Shown: piece after piece, positions 1 through 8,734 of the stretch | How the letters are laid out: every line of letters starts with the position of its first letter | Position numbering within the stretch: the first letter of the stretch is position 1 | From: Desulfobacterales bacterium | GTDB lineage: Bacteria > Desulfobacterota > Desulfobacteria > Desulfobacterales > Desulfosarcinaceae | Direction of reading: 5' to 3' | Length of the DNA stretch: 45,778 nucleotides | NCBI GenBank assembly: GCA_016218685.1 | Contig: JACRDD010000030.1 | Coordinates: 1-45,778, forward strand | The notes under the pieces: generated by a model | The model's input: only the letters and a program-made list of their open reading frames with translations | What the model was told of the DNA's origin: nothing | Databases searched by the model: none | Made by a program: the position numbers and the translations under genes

Positions 1-885
1 GGTGATGACCAGGCGGGGGAGATCCCTTAAATGCTGCATCAGTTGGGGGAACTTGGGATGGGCTTTGAGCAAGGCGGTCATCTGACGGATGTGGTTGGCC
101 TTGTTGGAGGTCACCACCTTGGCGCCTAATTGCCGGACCGCATCGGAATAAATCTCATGCATGAGGGCGTTGGCATTGCCCGCGGACAGGGCCCCGGCAG
201 CCAGGCAACCGTCCCCCAGCCCCACAAGGGCGCCGGCCGCGCCCACGGGGCTGTCGATGCCCACGGCCGCACCGGCCGCCCTCAGACTTTCGATGATTTG
301 GGCCATGGCCAGAGTCTCTTGCGGGCCCATCTCCTGGTAAAGATTTCGGGCGCTGGGGTCGAATTGCTGCAGCCAGCTTCCGAACATCGGGCCTTCGGCC
401 TGCCAGAAATGGGTCTCGCGTCCCGAGAGCAGGACTGGCGTGATGTTGAGGGTCAGGCCGGCGGGAAGATATTTGGGAACCCGGTAACTGATCAACACCG
501 GATTGTTGTTGAGCAGCACCGCCCGCTTGGTGCTTGCGGACATTCCATGGGTCTTCTCTTTGGCGAACATGGTCTGGGCAACGCCGTCGATGGTATCGCC
601 CGGCATGGTGAAGTAAAGGGCGGTGTTACCGTTGTGAGGCCGTTTAAGTGCTTGGGGTACGCCGCTGAGCGCGTTTTGCCACACCTGGTATTCGGGGACG
701 ACTTCGATCAGGCTGTCGGGCAGTAGTATTTTATCGCCTGGCCAGATACGATCCGGGTCGCTCAGGTGGGGGTTGGCGCTACGCACCTTGCCGAGCCAGG
801 TATGGGTCTCGTGGGCCTTGATGCCCCGCCGAGTCAGGATCTTGCCGATGGTGTCGCCGGGCGCGACGGTGATTGCCTGGGCCAT
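1..885 (-). CDS. LysM-domain protein, C-terminus beyond window
   Basis: The reading frame starts at the ATG at 885 (minus strand) and is open to the window edge, giving 295 residues without a stop. A perfect AGGAGG-type ribosome site lies just upstream at about 892-898, which fixes the start. Residues about 5-58 look like a LysM module (V-x2-GDTI, W-x3-V, NPHLSDPD, IWPGDKILLP), the fold that binds N-acetylglucosamine-containing glycans such as peptidoglycan. A second GDTIDGVAQ stretch near residue 97 may be a weaker LysM copy. No signal peptide is visible. The later part contains a small-residue-rich stretch (AGAAVG, GAAGALVG) that I cannot assign. The architecture resembles cytoplasmically made LysM proteins linked to contractile or secretion apparatus, but no neighbour supports that. 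The function beyond the LysM call is unknown. Confidence 0.75.
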   Translation of the reverse strand, partial: MAQAITVAPGDTIGKILTRRGIKAHETHTWLGKVRSANPHLSDPDRIWPGDKILLPDSLIEVVPEYQVWQNALSGVPQALKRPHNGNTALYFTMPGDTIDGVAQTMFAKEKTHGMSASTKRAVLLNNNPVLISYRVPKYLPAGLTLNITPVLLSGRETHFWQAEGPMFGSWLQQFDPSARNLYQEMGPQETLAMAQIIESLRAAGAAVGIDSPVGAAGALVGLGDGCLAAGALSAGNANALMHEIYSDAVRQLGAKVVTSNKANHIRQMTALLKAHPKFPQLMQHLRDLPRLVIT

Positions 886-1257
886 GGATCTCCCTCCTTT
901 TCCGCACCAGCGGCGGCGCCGTATCGGGTTCGGCGCTCAGCCGCCGCTGCCACCCCATCTTCGATTTGTTTGCAGAAGCCTTAAGATTTATTGGATAGCG
1001 GTACAATCCCCGGGGTGGTCCGATCGGGTGCCGTTGGAGATCCGAAGAGCGATTTGTAGGTGGTGCTGAGGGATTCCGCTTGGTTTTGCTGCCCTGACCG
1101 TGTACCAAGAGGTTGGCCGCAAGTCAAGCATGAATCCCCCTATGATAGCGGGTACCACGCCCCTTGCCCTGCCGCGCTAAAGTCCTGGCATTGCAGGGGA
1201 TGGCAGGTCGTTGGTTGCGTGCCGATCTAAAGTTAATAAGTTAATCCCCTGGAGGCT
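886..1257. other. Intergenic region without a recognisable gene
   Basis: 372 nt lie between the LysM start and the stop of the ABM-like gene. Apart from the ribosome-binding site of the LysM gene at its left edge I see no convincing gene, strong hairpin or promoter. A 109-codon minus-strand frame crosses the region, but it overlaps the LysM gene in another frame and has an Arg/Pro/Gly-rich composition typical of a shadow frame. Confidence 0.5.
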
Positions 1258-1551
1258 CTACCGCGTCTTGATCACCCGGTAGATGGTGTACTCCGAGGTG
1301 ACCCCCAGCTCATCGATCCTGGCCTGAATCGTTCTTCTCTCCTTGCTGTCTATCCAGGCTTGCCAATCTTCCAGGGAAAACCAGGAGCTGATGGTTGTGA
1401 TTTCGTCATTGATATTGATGGCTTTGAGATACTCACCCGAGACATAGCCCGACATGGTGTGCACTACCTCGCGGATCTGGCGGATGCATTGCATGAGATC
1501 TCTCTCGGACTCCTTGGAATACTTCCGGCGGATAATGACTTTTACCGACAT
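1258..1551 (-). CDS. Small ABM-family (dimeric alpha-beta barrel) protein
   Basis: This encodes 97 residues starting MSVKVIIRR. The start at 1551 is chosen because an AGGAGG ribosome site lies about 6 nt upstream (about 1556-1562). An upstream extension to 1707 is open but has no ribosome site and unnatural composition. The pattern fits antibiotic-biosynthesis-monooxygenase-type ferredoxin-like folds: a beta-strand VKVIIRR, a helix with MQCIRQIREVV, then GYVSGEYLKAI, a strand ITTISSWFSLEDWQAWIDSKER, and a C-terminal YTIYRVIK strand. Members include heme-degrading enzymes, quinol monooxygenases and many stress proteins of unknown activity. The Asn/His heme ligands of IsdG-type enzymes are not evident, so I do not assign a reaction. 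The protein is probably cytoplasmic and the gene appears to be monocistronic. Confidence 0.7.
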   Translation of the reverse strand: MSVKVIIRRKYSKESERDLMQCIRQIREVVHTMSGYVSGEYLKAININDEITTISSWFSLEDWQAWIDSKERRTIQARIDELGVTSEYTIYRVIKTR

Positions 1552-1961
1552 ATTGGCCTCCTTTTTGTATGGTGGTGCTCTCTCGGCAATAATAGCCGTT
1601 TCTGGATGGGCACTACCTATTCGGATCTCCATATCGAGGCAGTCCTGCTGGGGCTCAAGCCTGCATTCCGAACGAAGAAGAAGTTGGCGCAACCGGAAGT
1701 AAATCAAGCCTGGTGGATTGGGGGCATCGGTGCTGCGCGGACGATGAATTTCAAAGCGTTACTAATATTTTTTATCGGGACGGGGCCGACTGTCAAATCA
1801 AATCTATCCCGGCTTAAAGGCGGCCGCGAGTCGAGGTAGGCGATGCGCATCGATGGCTGTGTTTCCGGCGCGTTCCCATCTCCTGCCTTGCTGAAAGGTG
1901 TTTGTTTGTTATATTGATGCGTACGGTCTTCAGGATACGGACAATATGGAAAGGATCGACA
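1552..1961. other. Intergenic region upstream of the cooC-like gene
   Basis: This 410-nt divergent spacer lies between the ABM-like gene (minus) and the CooC-like gene (plus). A possible sigma70 promoter for the plus strand reads TTGCTG (1888-1893), a 16-nt spacer and TATATT (1910-1915), about 47 nt before the ATG. The -35 match is poor. I see no other gene or strong hairpin here. Confidence 0.35.
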
Positions 1962-2717
1962 ATGAAATTAGCGGTGAGCGGTAAAGGCGGGGTGGGCAAG
2001 ACCACCTTCGCCTCTTTGTTGATACGAACGCTGAGCGACATGGGCAAGAAGGTGCTGGCCATCGATGCCGACCCGGATGCCAATCTGGCTTCGGCTTTGG
2101 GCATTCCCGATTCGGACAAGATCACGCCCATCGCCGAGATGAAGGATATGATCTTCGAGCGCACCGGGGCCCAGCCGGGCACGGTGGGTGGTTTTTTCCG
2201 GCTCAACCCCAAGGTGGACGATCTGCCCGACAGCCTGTCGGTACGCAAGGACAACATCAAGCTGATGCGCCTGGGCAGCGTCAAGAAGGGCGGCGGCGGG
2301 TGCCTGTGCCCGGAGAGCACGCTGCTCAAGAGCCTGGTGATGCACATCGTGCTGGCCCGGGACGAGGTGGTGGTCATGGACATGGAGGCCGGCATCGAAC
2401 ATTTGGGCCGGGCCACGGCCAGCGCGGTGGACAAATTGATCGTGGTGGTGGAGCCGGGCCGGCGCAGCATCGACACGGCCGAGCACATCCGCCAACTGGC
2501 CAAGGAGATCCGCTTAGAGCGCATCGCCGTGGTGGCCAACAAGATCCGCTCGCCCAAGGACGAGGCCTTCATCCGCCAGCATCTGTCCGACTTCGAGATA
2601 CTCGGCTTTCTGCCCTACGGCAACGAACTGATCGAAGCCGACCTCAACGGTCAGTCGCCCTACGAGGTGGCGTCGGAAGCCAAGCAGATCGTCAAAGAAA
2701 TGATCGCCAAACTCTGA
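1962..2717 (+). CDS. CooC-like MinD/ParA-family ATPase
   Basis: This 251-residue P-loop ATPase has a deviant Walker A (SGKGGVGKT, residues 6-14), the DADPDANLA motif (residues 35-43) and a C-x-C pair at Cys114/Cys116 within GGGGCLCPE. The equivalent pair in carbon monoxide dehydrogenase maturation factor CooC binds metal at the dimer interface. CooC proteins use ATP to help insert nickel into the C-cluster of CO dehydrogenase or CODH/acetyl-CoA synthase. The ATG at 1962 is preferred over the upstream frame because MKLAVSGKGG is the normal N-terminus and AAGGA lies just upstream. No CODH gene is present in this window, so the gene is either an orphan maturation factor acting elsewhere or a paralogue with another metal client. 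It is 2 nt from the helicase gene, which suggests co-transcription. Confidence 0.82.
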   Translation: MKLAVSGKGGVGKTTFASLLIRTLSDMGKKVLAIDADPDANLASALGIPDSDKITPIAEMKDMIFERTGAQPGTVGGFFRLNPKVDDLPDSLSVRKDNIKLMRLGSVKKGGGGCLCPESTLLKSLVMHIVLARDEVVVMDMEAGIEHLGRATASAVDKLIVVVEPGRRSIDTAEHIRQLAKEIRLERIAVVANKIRSPKDEAFIRQHLSDFEILGFLPYGNELIEADLNGQSPYEVASEAKQIVKEMIAKL

Positions 2718-2719
2718 TC

Positions 2720-4909
2720 ATGGCCAACCACCGCCGATATGCCACCCGGGCGCCCGGGCATCGACGGCCCCCGCGATCCCGGTCGCGGGAGGTGAGCCTG
2801 CGTCCGGGGGCCGACGCCAAGCTGAAAAAACTCTTCACCCGCATCGGAACGCCCGATCCCACCCCCTTCGTGCCCGATCCGTTTCAACTCCAGGCCCTGG
2901 AGGCGGTGCGGCACAGCGACTGTCTGGTGACCGCCCCCACCGGCGCGGGCAAGACCTGGATCGCCGTGCAGGCCATCGACCGCATCTTCAAGGGCGGCGG
3001 CCGGGCCTGGTATGCCTCGCCCCTTAAGGCGCTCTCCAATGCCAAGCTGATCGAATTCGCCGAACACTTCGGGCCGGACAACGTGGGCATCCTCACCGGC
3101 GACCGCAAGGAGAACGCCGACGCGCCGATCATCGTGGGCACCACCGAAATCCTGCGCAACCAGCTCTACGATGCCATGCACCGGGGCGAAGCCCTGGCCA
3201 CCGACTTCGTGGTGCTGGACGAGGCCCATTATCTGGGCGACCAAGACCGGGGCGTGGTGTGGGAAGAGACCATGATCTACCTGCCCCAGCGCATCCCTTT
3301 GCTGCTGCTCTCGGCCACCGTAGGCAATGCCGGCCAGATCGCCCAGTGGATGAGTGCCATCCGGGGCCGGCCCTGCCGGGTCGTTCAGGAGACCCGCCGG
3401 CCGGTGCCCCTCTACCCCATTTTGCTGCATCCCGACGGAACATTGCTGCCGCTGCTCGTCGCCGGCGAGGGCGGCAAATCCCGGCTCTACAAAAAAGTGG
3501 CCGATTTTCTGGGCGCCAAGCACGTGCCCACCCTGGCCGCGCCGGGCCATCTGCCGCCCTTCGGCGCCATGCTGGACGTGTTGCGCAAGTACAATTTACT
3601 GCCGGCCATCTTCTTCCTCAAATCCCGGGCCGACTGCGACCAGGCGCTCCAGCTCTGCCTGGAAAACCGCATCCAGGACGAGGAGCAGGCCATGCGCATC
3701 AACCAGCGCATGACCGAACTCACCGAGCGTTTTCCGCATGTCAAGCGCCACCGCCAGCGCTGGCTGATCGAACACATGGCGGTGGGTTCGCACCACAGCG
3801 GCCAGTTGCCGGCCTGGAAACAGGTGTTGGAAGCCTTGATGAGCGAAGGTTTGCTGGACGCCATCTTCGCCACCTCCACGGTGGCCGCGGGAGTGGATTT
3901 TCCCGCGCGCACGGTGGCCTTTCTCAACTCCGACCGCTTCAATGGCCGCGAGTTCATGCCTTTGGACGCCACCGAGTTGCAGCAGATGACCGGCCGGGCC
4001 GGCCGCCGGGGCAAGGACCGCATCGGCTTCGCCCTCGTCGTTCCGGGCCGCTACATGGACGTGCGCCAGGTGGCCCGTCTGCTGCGGGCGCCGGCCGCCG
4101 ACGTGCACAGCCAGATCCGCATCAACTTCTCCATGACCCTCAATCTTTTGCTTTCGCACGCGCCATCGGAAGTCGAAGATCTGCTGCACCGTTCCCTGGC
4201 CGCTTTCCAGCGCCACGGCGCGGCCTACGGCGGCGAAGACGCGGCCCATGCCCATTTGTGGGAGGATTTCCAGCGGCACCTGGAATTCCTGCAGGCCACC
4301 GGCTTCGTGAACACCGAGGGCCGGCTCACCGAAGACGGTTTGTGGGCCGCCCAACTGCGCATCGACCAGCCGCTGCTGGTGGCCGAAGGCTTGCGCCATA
4401 ACATCTTTCCCCAAGCCGACCCGGCCTTGCTGGCCGCGGTGATGTCCGGCCTGGTCAACGACAAGGAGACCGACGAGCACCTGGACAAAAAGAGCCTGCC
4501 CGAGGTGCTGGTCAAGGCGGTCAACCGCGTGACGCGCGGCTTGTACGGCTTTGCCAAGCAGATGCAGGTGCGCGGCTTCGAGGTGCGCCCGATCTTCCTG
4601 CGGCCCACGCTGGCGATCTGGCACTGGGCTTCGGAAACCCCCTGGGAAAAAGCGGTGCAGGCCGGCCAGATGGCCGAAGGCGACCTGGCCATGCTGGCCC
4701 TGCGCACGGCCGACAACCTGCGCCACATCGTGGGCCTGCGCGATGTCTTCCCGCGCATGGCCGAAGCCGCCAAACAGGCCATCGAGTTGATTCTGCGCGA
4801 TCCGGTCATGCCGGCCTACGCCACGGCTACCTTGACAGAAACGACGCTCCCCGGCGAGAATCCTCCACCCGAAGAAGAGAGAGATGACCATGCAAAAGAG
4901 AACCCGTAG
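2720..4909 (+). CDS. Ski2-like DEAD/DEAH-box helicase
   Basis: This 729-residue superfamily-2 helicase starts at the ATG at 2720, two nucleotides after the CooC-like stop; the longer upstream frame is a shadow of that gene. Visible motifs in order are: motif I APTGAGKTW (near residue 72), motif Ib-like ILTGD, motif II LDEAHYLGD, motif III SATVGN, a C-terminal RecA-domain GSHHSGQLP, FATSTVAAGVDFPA, and motif VI QMTGRAGRRGKD. These match Ski2/Mtr4/Hel308-type helicases, which unwind RNA or DNA with ATP. The roughly 250 residues after motif VI probably form the winged-helix and helical bundle region. A basic N-terminal tail (RHRRPPRSRSRE type) may bind nucleic acid. The 3' end overlaps dgkA by 26 nt. 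RNA processing or DNA repair are both possible roles. Confidence 0.85.
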   Translation: MANHRRYATRAPGHRRPPRSRSREVSLRPGADAKLKKLFTRIGTPDPTPFVPDPFQLQALEAVRHSDCLVTAPTGAGKTWIAVQAIDRIFKGGGRAWYASPLKALSNAKLIEFAEHFGPDNVGILTGDRKENADAPIIVGTTEILRNQLYDAMHRGEALATDFVVLDEAHYLGDQDRGVVWEETMIYLPQRIPLLLLSATVGNAGQIAQWMSAIRGRPCRVVQETRRPVPLYPILLHPDGTLLPLLVAGEGGKSRLYKKVADFLGAKHVPTLAAPGHLPPFGAMLDVLRKYNLLPAIFFLKSRADCDQALQLCLENRIQDEEQAMRINQRMTELTERFPHVKRHRQRWLIEHMAVGSHHSGQLPAWKQVLEALMSEGLLDAIFATSTVAAGVDFPARTVAFLNSDRFNGREFMPLDATELQQMTGRAGRRGKDRIGFALVVPGRYMDVRQVARLLRAPAADVHSQIRINFSMTLNLLLSHAPSEVEDLLHRSLAAFQRHGAAYGGEDAAHAHLWEDFQRHLEFLQATGFVNTEGRLTEDGLWAAQLRIDQPLLVAEGLRHNIFPQADPALLAAVMSGLVNDKETDEHLDKKSLPEVLVKAVNRVTRGLYGFAKQMQVRGFEVRPIFLRPTLAIWHWASETPWEKAVQAGQMAEGDLAMLALRTADNLRHIVGLRDVFPRMAEAAKQAIELILRDPVMPAYATATLTETTLPGENPPPEEERDDHAKENP

Positions 4910-5261
4910 CGGTCTGCAACGCCTGCTGGATGCCACGCGCTACTCGTGGCTCGGGCTGCGCGCGGCCTGGCGCTGCGAACAGGCCTTCCGCCAGGAAGTC
5001 TACGTCGTCGTGCCGCTGCTGCCAGTCTCCTTCTGGCTAGGCGGCAACGCCACCCAGCGCGCCCTGCTGCTGTGCTCGTTGCTGCTGATTCCCATCGTCG
5101 AACTGCTCAACTCGGGCATCGAAGCGGTGGTGGACCGTTTCGGTCCCGAGCTGCACCCCCTCTGCGGCCAGGCCAAGGATATGGGCTCGGCTGCGGTGCT
5201 GATTTCGCTCATCGCCGCGGGTTCGACGTGGGCACTGATTGCTTGGGAAAGATTTGGATAA
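4884..5261 (+). CDS. dgkA: Diacylglycerol kinase (prokaryotic, DgkA)
   Basis: This is a 125-residue integral membrane lipid kinase that phosphorylates diacylglycerol to phosphatidate in the inner membrane, recycling lipid released during envelope glycan biosynthesis. The signature is clear: an N-terminal amphipathic segment with RYSWLGLRAAWRCEQAFRQE, three hydrophobic segments (about residues 38-53, 59-77 and 100-118), the catalytic block VELLNSGIEAVVDR, and AKDMGSAAV. Length matches the family. The start (4884) lies inside the 3' end of the helicase gene, with a purine-rich GAAGAAGAGAG upstream; a second ATG two codons later is also possible. The overlap suggests translational coupling. pepA follows after 12 nt. 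Confidence 0.93.
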   Translation: MTMQKRTRSGLQRLLDATRYSWLGLRAAWRCEQAFRQEVYVVVPLLPVSFWLGGNATQRALLLCSLLLIPIVELLNSGIEAVVDRFGPELHPLCGQAKDMGSAAVLISLIAAGSTWALIAWERFG

Positions 5262-5273
5262 AGGAGAATTCCG

Positions 5274-6749
5274 ATGCTGAACTTCACTTCTGTCGTACTA
5301 GGCCGTTCCGAAATCGATTTTCTCGCCATTCCGGTATGCGAAGATGCCGAGATTCACGCCGATAAAGAGCTGCTGGCGCTGGTCGCCGAGGCCAAGGCGC
5401 TGGAAGAATTCAAGGGCGAGGCCAAGCAACAGTTGACGCTCTACAACCTGCTGGACGGCCGGGTGCGCCGCTGCCTGTTCATGGGGCTGGGACCCCGCAA
5501 GAAGATCACCGCCGAAACCCTGCGCGCCTTCGCCGGCCGGGCGGTCAAGGCGGTCATGGGCGCCAAGCGCGCGGACCTGACGGTGGCGGCGCCCCTGGCC
5601 CAGGCCCTGGATATGGCGCCGCAAGTACTTCTCCAGGCCCTGGCCGAAGGGGCCTGTCTCGCAAATCACTCCTTTACGCGTTACAAGGAAAAACCCAAGC
5701 ACGAACCCCTGCAAAGGGTCTCCCTGCTGGTCCCTTCCGCCACGGCCAAGCAGTTCGCCGCCCTGCCGGGACGGGTGGAAGCGGTTTGTCGGGCCGTATG
5801 CCAAGCGCGCGAGTGGGTCAGTACCCCCGGCAACGACAAGCTGCCTGAGCAATTGGGCCAGGCTTTCGCCACGGCGGCTTCCCGGGCCGGACTGAAGGTC
5901 CGCACTCTGGATCAGGCCCAGTTGAAACGCGCCAAATTCGGTGCCCTGCTGGCCGTGGCCGCCGGCAGCGCCCATGCGCCCTGCCTGGTGGAGATCGTCT
6001 ATACGCCGGCCAAAGCGGCCGGGGCCCAAACCATCGTGCTGGTGGGCAAGGGCGTCACCTTCGATACGGGCGGCATCAGCCTCAAACCAGCGGCGGGCAT
6101 GGAGGCCATGAAAGGCGACATGGCCGGCGCCGCTGCCGTGGTGGGCGCCATGCTGGCCGTGGCGCGGCTCAAGCCCAAGCAGCGGGTCATCGGCATCACG
6201 CCCATCGTGGAGAACATGCCCTCGGGCACGGCCACTCGTCCGGGCGACATCGTCACCAGCTTCGCGGGCAAGACCGTAGAGATCGGCAACACCGACGCCG
6301 AGGGCCGGCTGATCCTCATCGATGCCATGGCCTACGCCATCAAGAAGCACAAGCCCGACGTGCTGGTAGACCTGGCCACCCTGACGGGCGCCTGCGTGAT
6401 CGCTTTGGGCGAGAAGATGGCCGCTGTTTTTTCCCGGGACGAAGCCCTGACCGCGGCCATCAAGGCCGCCGGCGAAGCGGTGCACGAGCGCTGCTGGCCC
6501 ATGCCCATGCCCGACGATTACAAGGAGTTGCTCAAGAGCGATCTGGCCGACATCAGCAACATGTCCAGCTCGCGCTACGGCGGTGCCATCACGGCCGCGC
6601 TGTTCCTCTCCGAGTTCACCAACGCGACGCGCTGGGCGCACATCGACATCGCCGGCCCGGGCCATGCCAAAAAAGGCTCGGATTACTGCGGCCCGGGCGG
6701 CACCGGCTTCGGGGTGCGGCTCTTGTGCGATCTACTGGAAAGATTATAG
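5274..6749 (+). CDS. pepA: Leucyl aminopeptidase (M17, PepA)
   Basis: This 491-residue cytosolic M17 aminopeptidase removes N-terminal residues from peptides using two metal ions. The N-terminal about 160 residues are the poorly conserved macro-like domain. The catalytic domain shows GKGVTFDTGGISLKP (metal and substrate lysine/aspartate), MKGDMAGAAAV, the invariant NTDAEGRL signature near residue 340, and LATLTGAC. Length is typical, and an AAGGAG ribosome site precedes the ATG at 5274. The gene is the last of the cooC-like/helicase/dgkA/pepA run and is followed by a 12-bp hairpin terminator. Confidence 0.96.
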   Translation: MLNFTSVVLGRSEIDFLAIPVCEDAEIHADKELLALVAEAKALEEFKGEAKQQLTLYNLLDGRVRRCLFMGLGPRKKITAETLRAFAGRAVKAVMGAKRADLTVAAPLAQALDMAPQVLLQALAEGACLANHSFTRYKEKPKHEPLQRVSLLVPSATAKQFAALPGRVEAVCRAVCQAREWVSTPGNDKLPEQLGQAFATAASRAGLKVRTLDQAQLKRAKFGALLAVAAGSAHAPCLVEIVYTPAKAAGAQTIVLVGKGVTFDTGGISLKPAAGMEAMKGDMAGAAAVVGAMLAVARLKPKQRVIGITPIVENMPSGTATRPGDIVTSFAGKTVEIGNTDAEGRLILIDAMAYAIKKHKPDVLVDLATLTGACVIALGEKMAAVFSRDEALTAAIKAAGEAVHERCWPMPMPDDYKELLKSDLADISNMSSSRYGGAITAALFLSEFTNATRWAHIDIAGPGHAKKGSDYCGPGGTGFGVRLLCDLLERL

Positions 6750-6763
6750 CCCCCAAAAACGAA

Positions 6764-6793
6764 ACGGCCGGTCATTCGCGGATGACCGGCCGT
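6764..6793. terminator. Bidirectional hairpin terminator, pepA / small Cys protein
   Basis: This is a perfect 12-bp inverted repeat, ACGGCCGGTCAT (6764-6775) and ATGACCGGCCGT (6782-6793), with a 6-nt loop. It lies between the 3' ends of pepA (plus) and the 48-residue gene (minus). On the minus strand it is followed by TTCGTTTTTG, a fair U-tract. On the plus strand the following sequence is less U-rich. Confidence 0.8.
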
Positions 6794-6814
6794 ACTGTCT
6801 GTTTGAACCGCGGA

Positions 6815-6961
6815 TCAAACGCAGACCTGACACTTCGCCAGGCACTGCTCGTATGCCTCCTGCCTGTTTTCCGGGGCAGTGGTGCTGTTTTCGCTCCAGT
6901 GCTTGAAAATGCATTCGCTGATGCATGCTTGATCGAGCCTGGTCAAGGTTTCTTGTACCAT
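6815..6961 (-). CDS. 48-residue twin-CX3C small protein
   Basis: This is a short gene starting at the ATG at 6961 behind a strong AAGGAGG site 5 nt upstream; longer in-frame extensions have no ribosome site. The product has five cysteines in the arrangement C13-x3-C17, then 22 residues, then C40-x3-C44-x2-C47, with a charged, helix-compatible sequence between. Two CX3C pairs on predicted helices could form a disulfide-linked helical hairpin or bind a metal. I do not recognise a family and assign no function. It has no signal peptide and is followed by the hairpin at 6764-6793, so it appears to be its own transcription unit. The ribosome site and terminator together support a real gene. Confidence 0.65.
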   Translation of the reverse strand: MVQETLTRLDQACISECIFKHWSENSTTAPENRQEAYEQCLAKCQVCV

Positions 6962-7257
6962 GGGGCCCTCCTTCGGGCGACCGCGGCCGATGCCCGCGTT
7001 GCCCTTATTTAATACGCGCGGCCATGATGTCCGCCGCGACGTGCCACACTCTAAGCACCGCACACACTGACCGCAAGCATGGGGTCTTGCCCTGGCGCCG
7101 ACCTTCCCAAGATGGACCAGATCCCTGTTGTCGCCTATCCGAAGTTATGCTACTTTGTCCCGTGATAACGAATCAAATCGGATAAATAGAAGATTACGCA
7201 GGCGCTACCGCAACCGGCGGAACCGGGGATGATGGCATAATCAAAGGAGCATCGCGG

Positions 7258-8709
7258 ATGACCGATCTTTGCAGCTACCACCCGACGCAGCCAGCTTGGT
7301 GGCAATGCCCCAATTGCGTCAAGTTCCTTTGCCCCAAGTGCATCGTGCATCGCAAGGGGGGTTTCACCGGCAACGACGATTTCTTCCTCTGCCCAAAATG
7401 TAATGTGCCCGCGACCCAACTCGATACCGCCAACATCATTCCGCCCTTCTGGAGGCGGCTGCACAAATGCTTTGCCTATCCCTTCTCTTCCGTTCAATCC
7501 ATCGGCTTGATCTTCGGCCTGGCATTGCTATCGACCCTTTTCGCCGAGGTCGGCTTTTTGGGTTTGATTTTCAGGATCATTCCCTGGGCCCTGATGGTCA
7601 AATATGCCTTCGAAGCATTGCGCGCCACGGCCGAGGGACGCTTCAAACCGCCCCCTCTCACCTCACAGGTACTCACCGACAATTTGGGGATCGTCTTTAA
7701 ACAAATCGCCCTGTTTATTGCCCTCGGCCTGCTTTTCGTTTTCTTCATCGCGCAATTGAATCCTTTTTTCTGGATTCTCTTCGGGGTGTGCGTCATCATC
7801 GGACTGCCCGCCATGATCATCATCCTGGCGATCAACGACGACTTGGGCCAGGCCCTCAACCCGGTCTATTTCCTGGGGATGGCGGCCCGCATCGGCTGGG
7901 GCTATCTGCTGCTTTTTTTCTTTCTCATGCTGCTCTATTCCGCCCCCAGCGCGCTGGGCTATGCGGTCATTCGCCACATGCCCGAGGTCACGCAACTCTT
8001 CTTCTGGCTGGCGGCCAACAATTACTACACCCTGGTGACCTACCATTTGATGGGCTGCGTGATCTTGCAGTACCACGAGCGGCTCTCCTATCCGGTGGAC
8101 TTCGGAACGCTGTTGGCCTCGGTCCACCCGACGGCCGCGCGCAATGACGCACCGGCCGGGCAGACGCCGGCCGCCGCCCATGAAGCGGGCCTGCTCAACG
8201 ATCTGGCGCCGCTGATTCAGGAAGGCGATCTGGACGGCGCCATCGCCTTGATCCGGCGCGAAACCGACCTCAAGATCAACGACCTGCAACTGTCCGAACG
8301 CTACGCCAATCTTCTGCAGATGCGCCATCGCGACCAGGAGCTGGTCGATTATGCCCCGCGGCATCTGGATCTGCTGGTCAAGGCCGGCGAGAAAGATAAG
8401 GCCATGGCGCTTTTTGAGGCCTGCATGGGCAAGCAAGGGTTCTCGGCTTCGGCCACGACGCTTTTCAAAATCGGCAGTTGGTTCAACGAGCAGGGCAATG
8501 CCAAGCTGGCGGTCCACACCTTCAATCTATTGACCAAAGCCCATCCCCAGGATGCCTTGATTCCCAAGGCGTACTACCGCGCCGCCCAGATCCTGCACGA
8601 AAAACTGATGAACACCGATAGGGCCAAGAAGATCCTGACGGCCTTGATCAGCAAATACCCGGATCACGAGATCGCGAATTTCGCCAAGACGTATTTAAAA
8701 GGGATTTAG
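7258..8709 (+). CDS. Zinc-ribbon membrane protein with C-terminal helical-repeat domain
   Basis: This 483-residue protein has three parts. Residues 5-48 form a zinc-finger region of B-box style (C5-x2-H8, C17-x2-C20, C25-x2-C28-x2-H31, C45-x2-C48). Residues about 75-285 contain five or so hydrophobic segments, making it an inner-membrane protein. Residues about 320-483 are a soluble TPR-like helical region (for example GDLDGAIALIRRE, GNAKLAVHTFNLL, TDRAKKILTALISKYP). A GGAG ribosome site precedes the ATG. The last about 115 residues align with almost no gaps to the C-terminus of the convergent rhomboid protease gene. I do not recognise a characterised homologue. The divergent spacer to the left (6962-7257) shows no obvious operator. 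Confidence 0.75.
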   Translation: MTDLCSYHPTQPAWWQCPNCVKFLCPKCIVHRKGGFTGNDDFFLCPKCNVPATQLDTANIIPPFWRRLHKCFAYPFSSVQSIGLIFGLALLSTLFAEVGFLGLIFRIIPWALMVKYAFEALRATAEGRFKPPPLTSQVLTDNLGIVFKQIALFIALGLLFVFFIAQLNPFFWILFGVCVIIGLPAMIIILAINDDLGQALNPVYFLGMAARIGWGYLLLFFFLMLLYSAPSALGYAVIRHMPEVTQLFFWLAANNYYTLVTYHLMGCVILQYHERLSYPVDFGTLLASVHPTAARNDAPAGQTPAAAHEAGLLNDLAPLIQEGDLDGAIALIRRETDLKINDLQLSERYANLLQMRHRDQELVDYAPRHLDLLVKAGEKDKAMALFEACMGKQGFSASATTLFKIGSWFNEQGNAKLAVHTFNLLTKAHPQDALIPKAYYRAAQILHEKLMNTDRAKKILTALISKYPDHEIANFAKTYLKGI

Positions 8710-8734
8710 CGGCCATCGAGGCGTTATCGGCCTA

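Noticed and set aside
1888..2717. CODH operon assignment from the CooC-like gene
   Set aside because: No CO dehydrogenase, CooF or acetyl-CoA synthase gene is present in the window.
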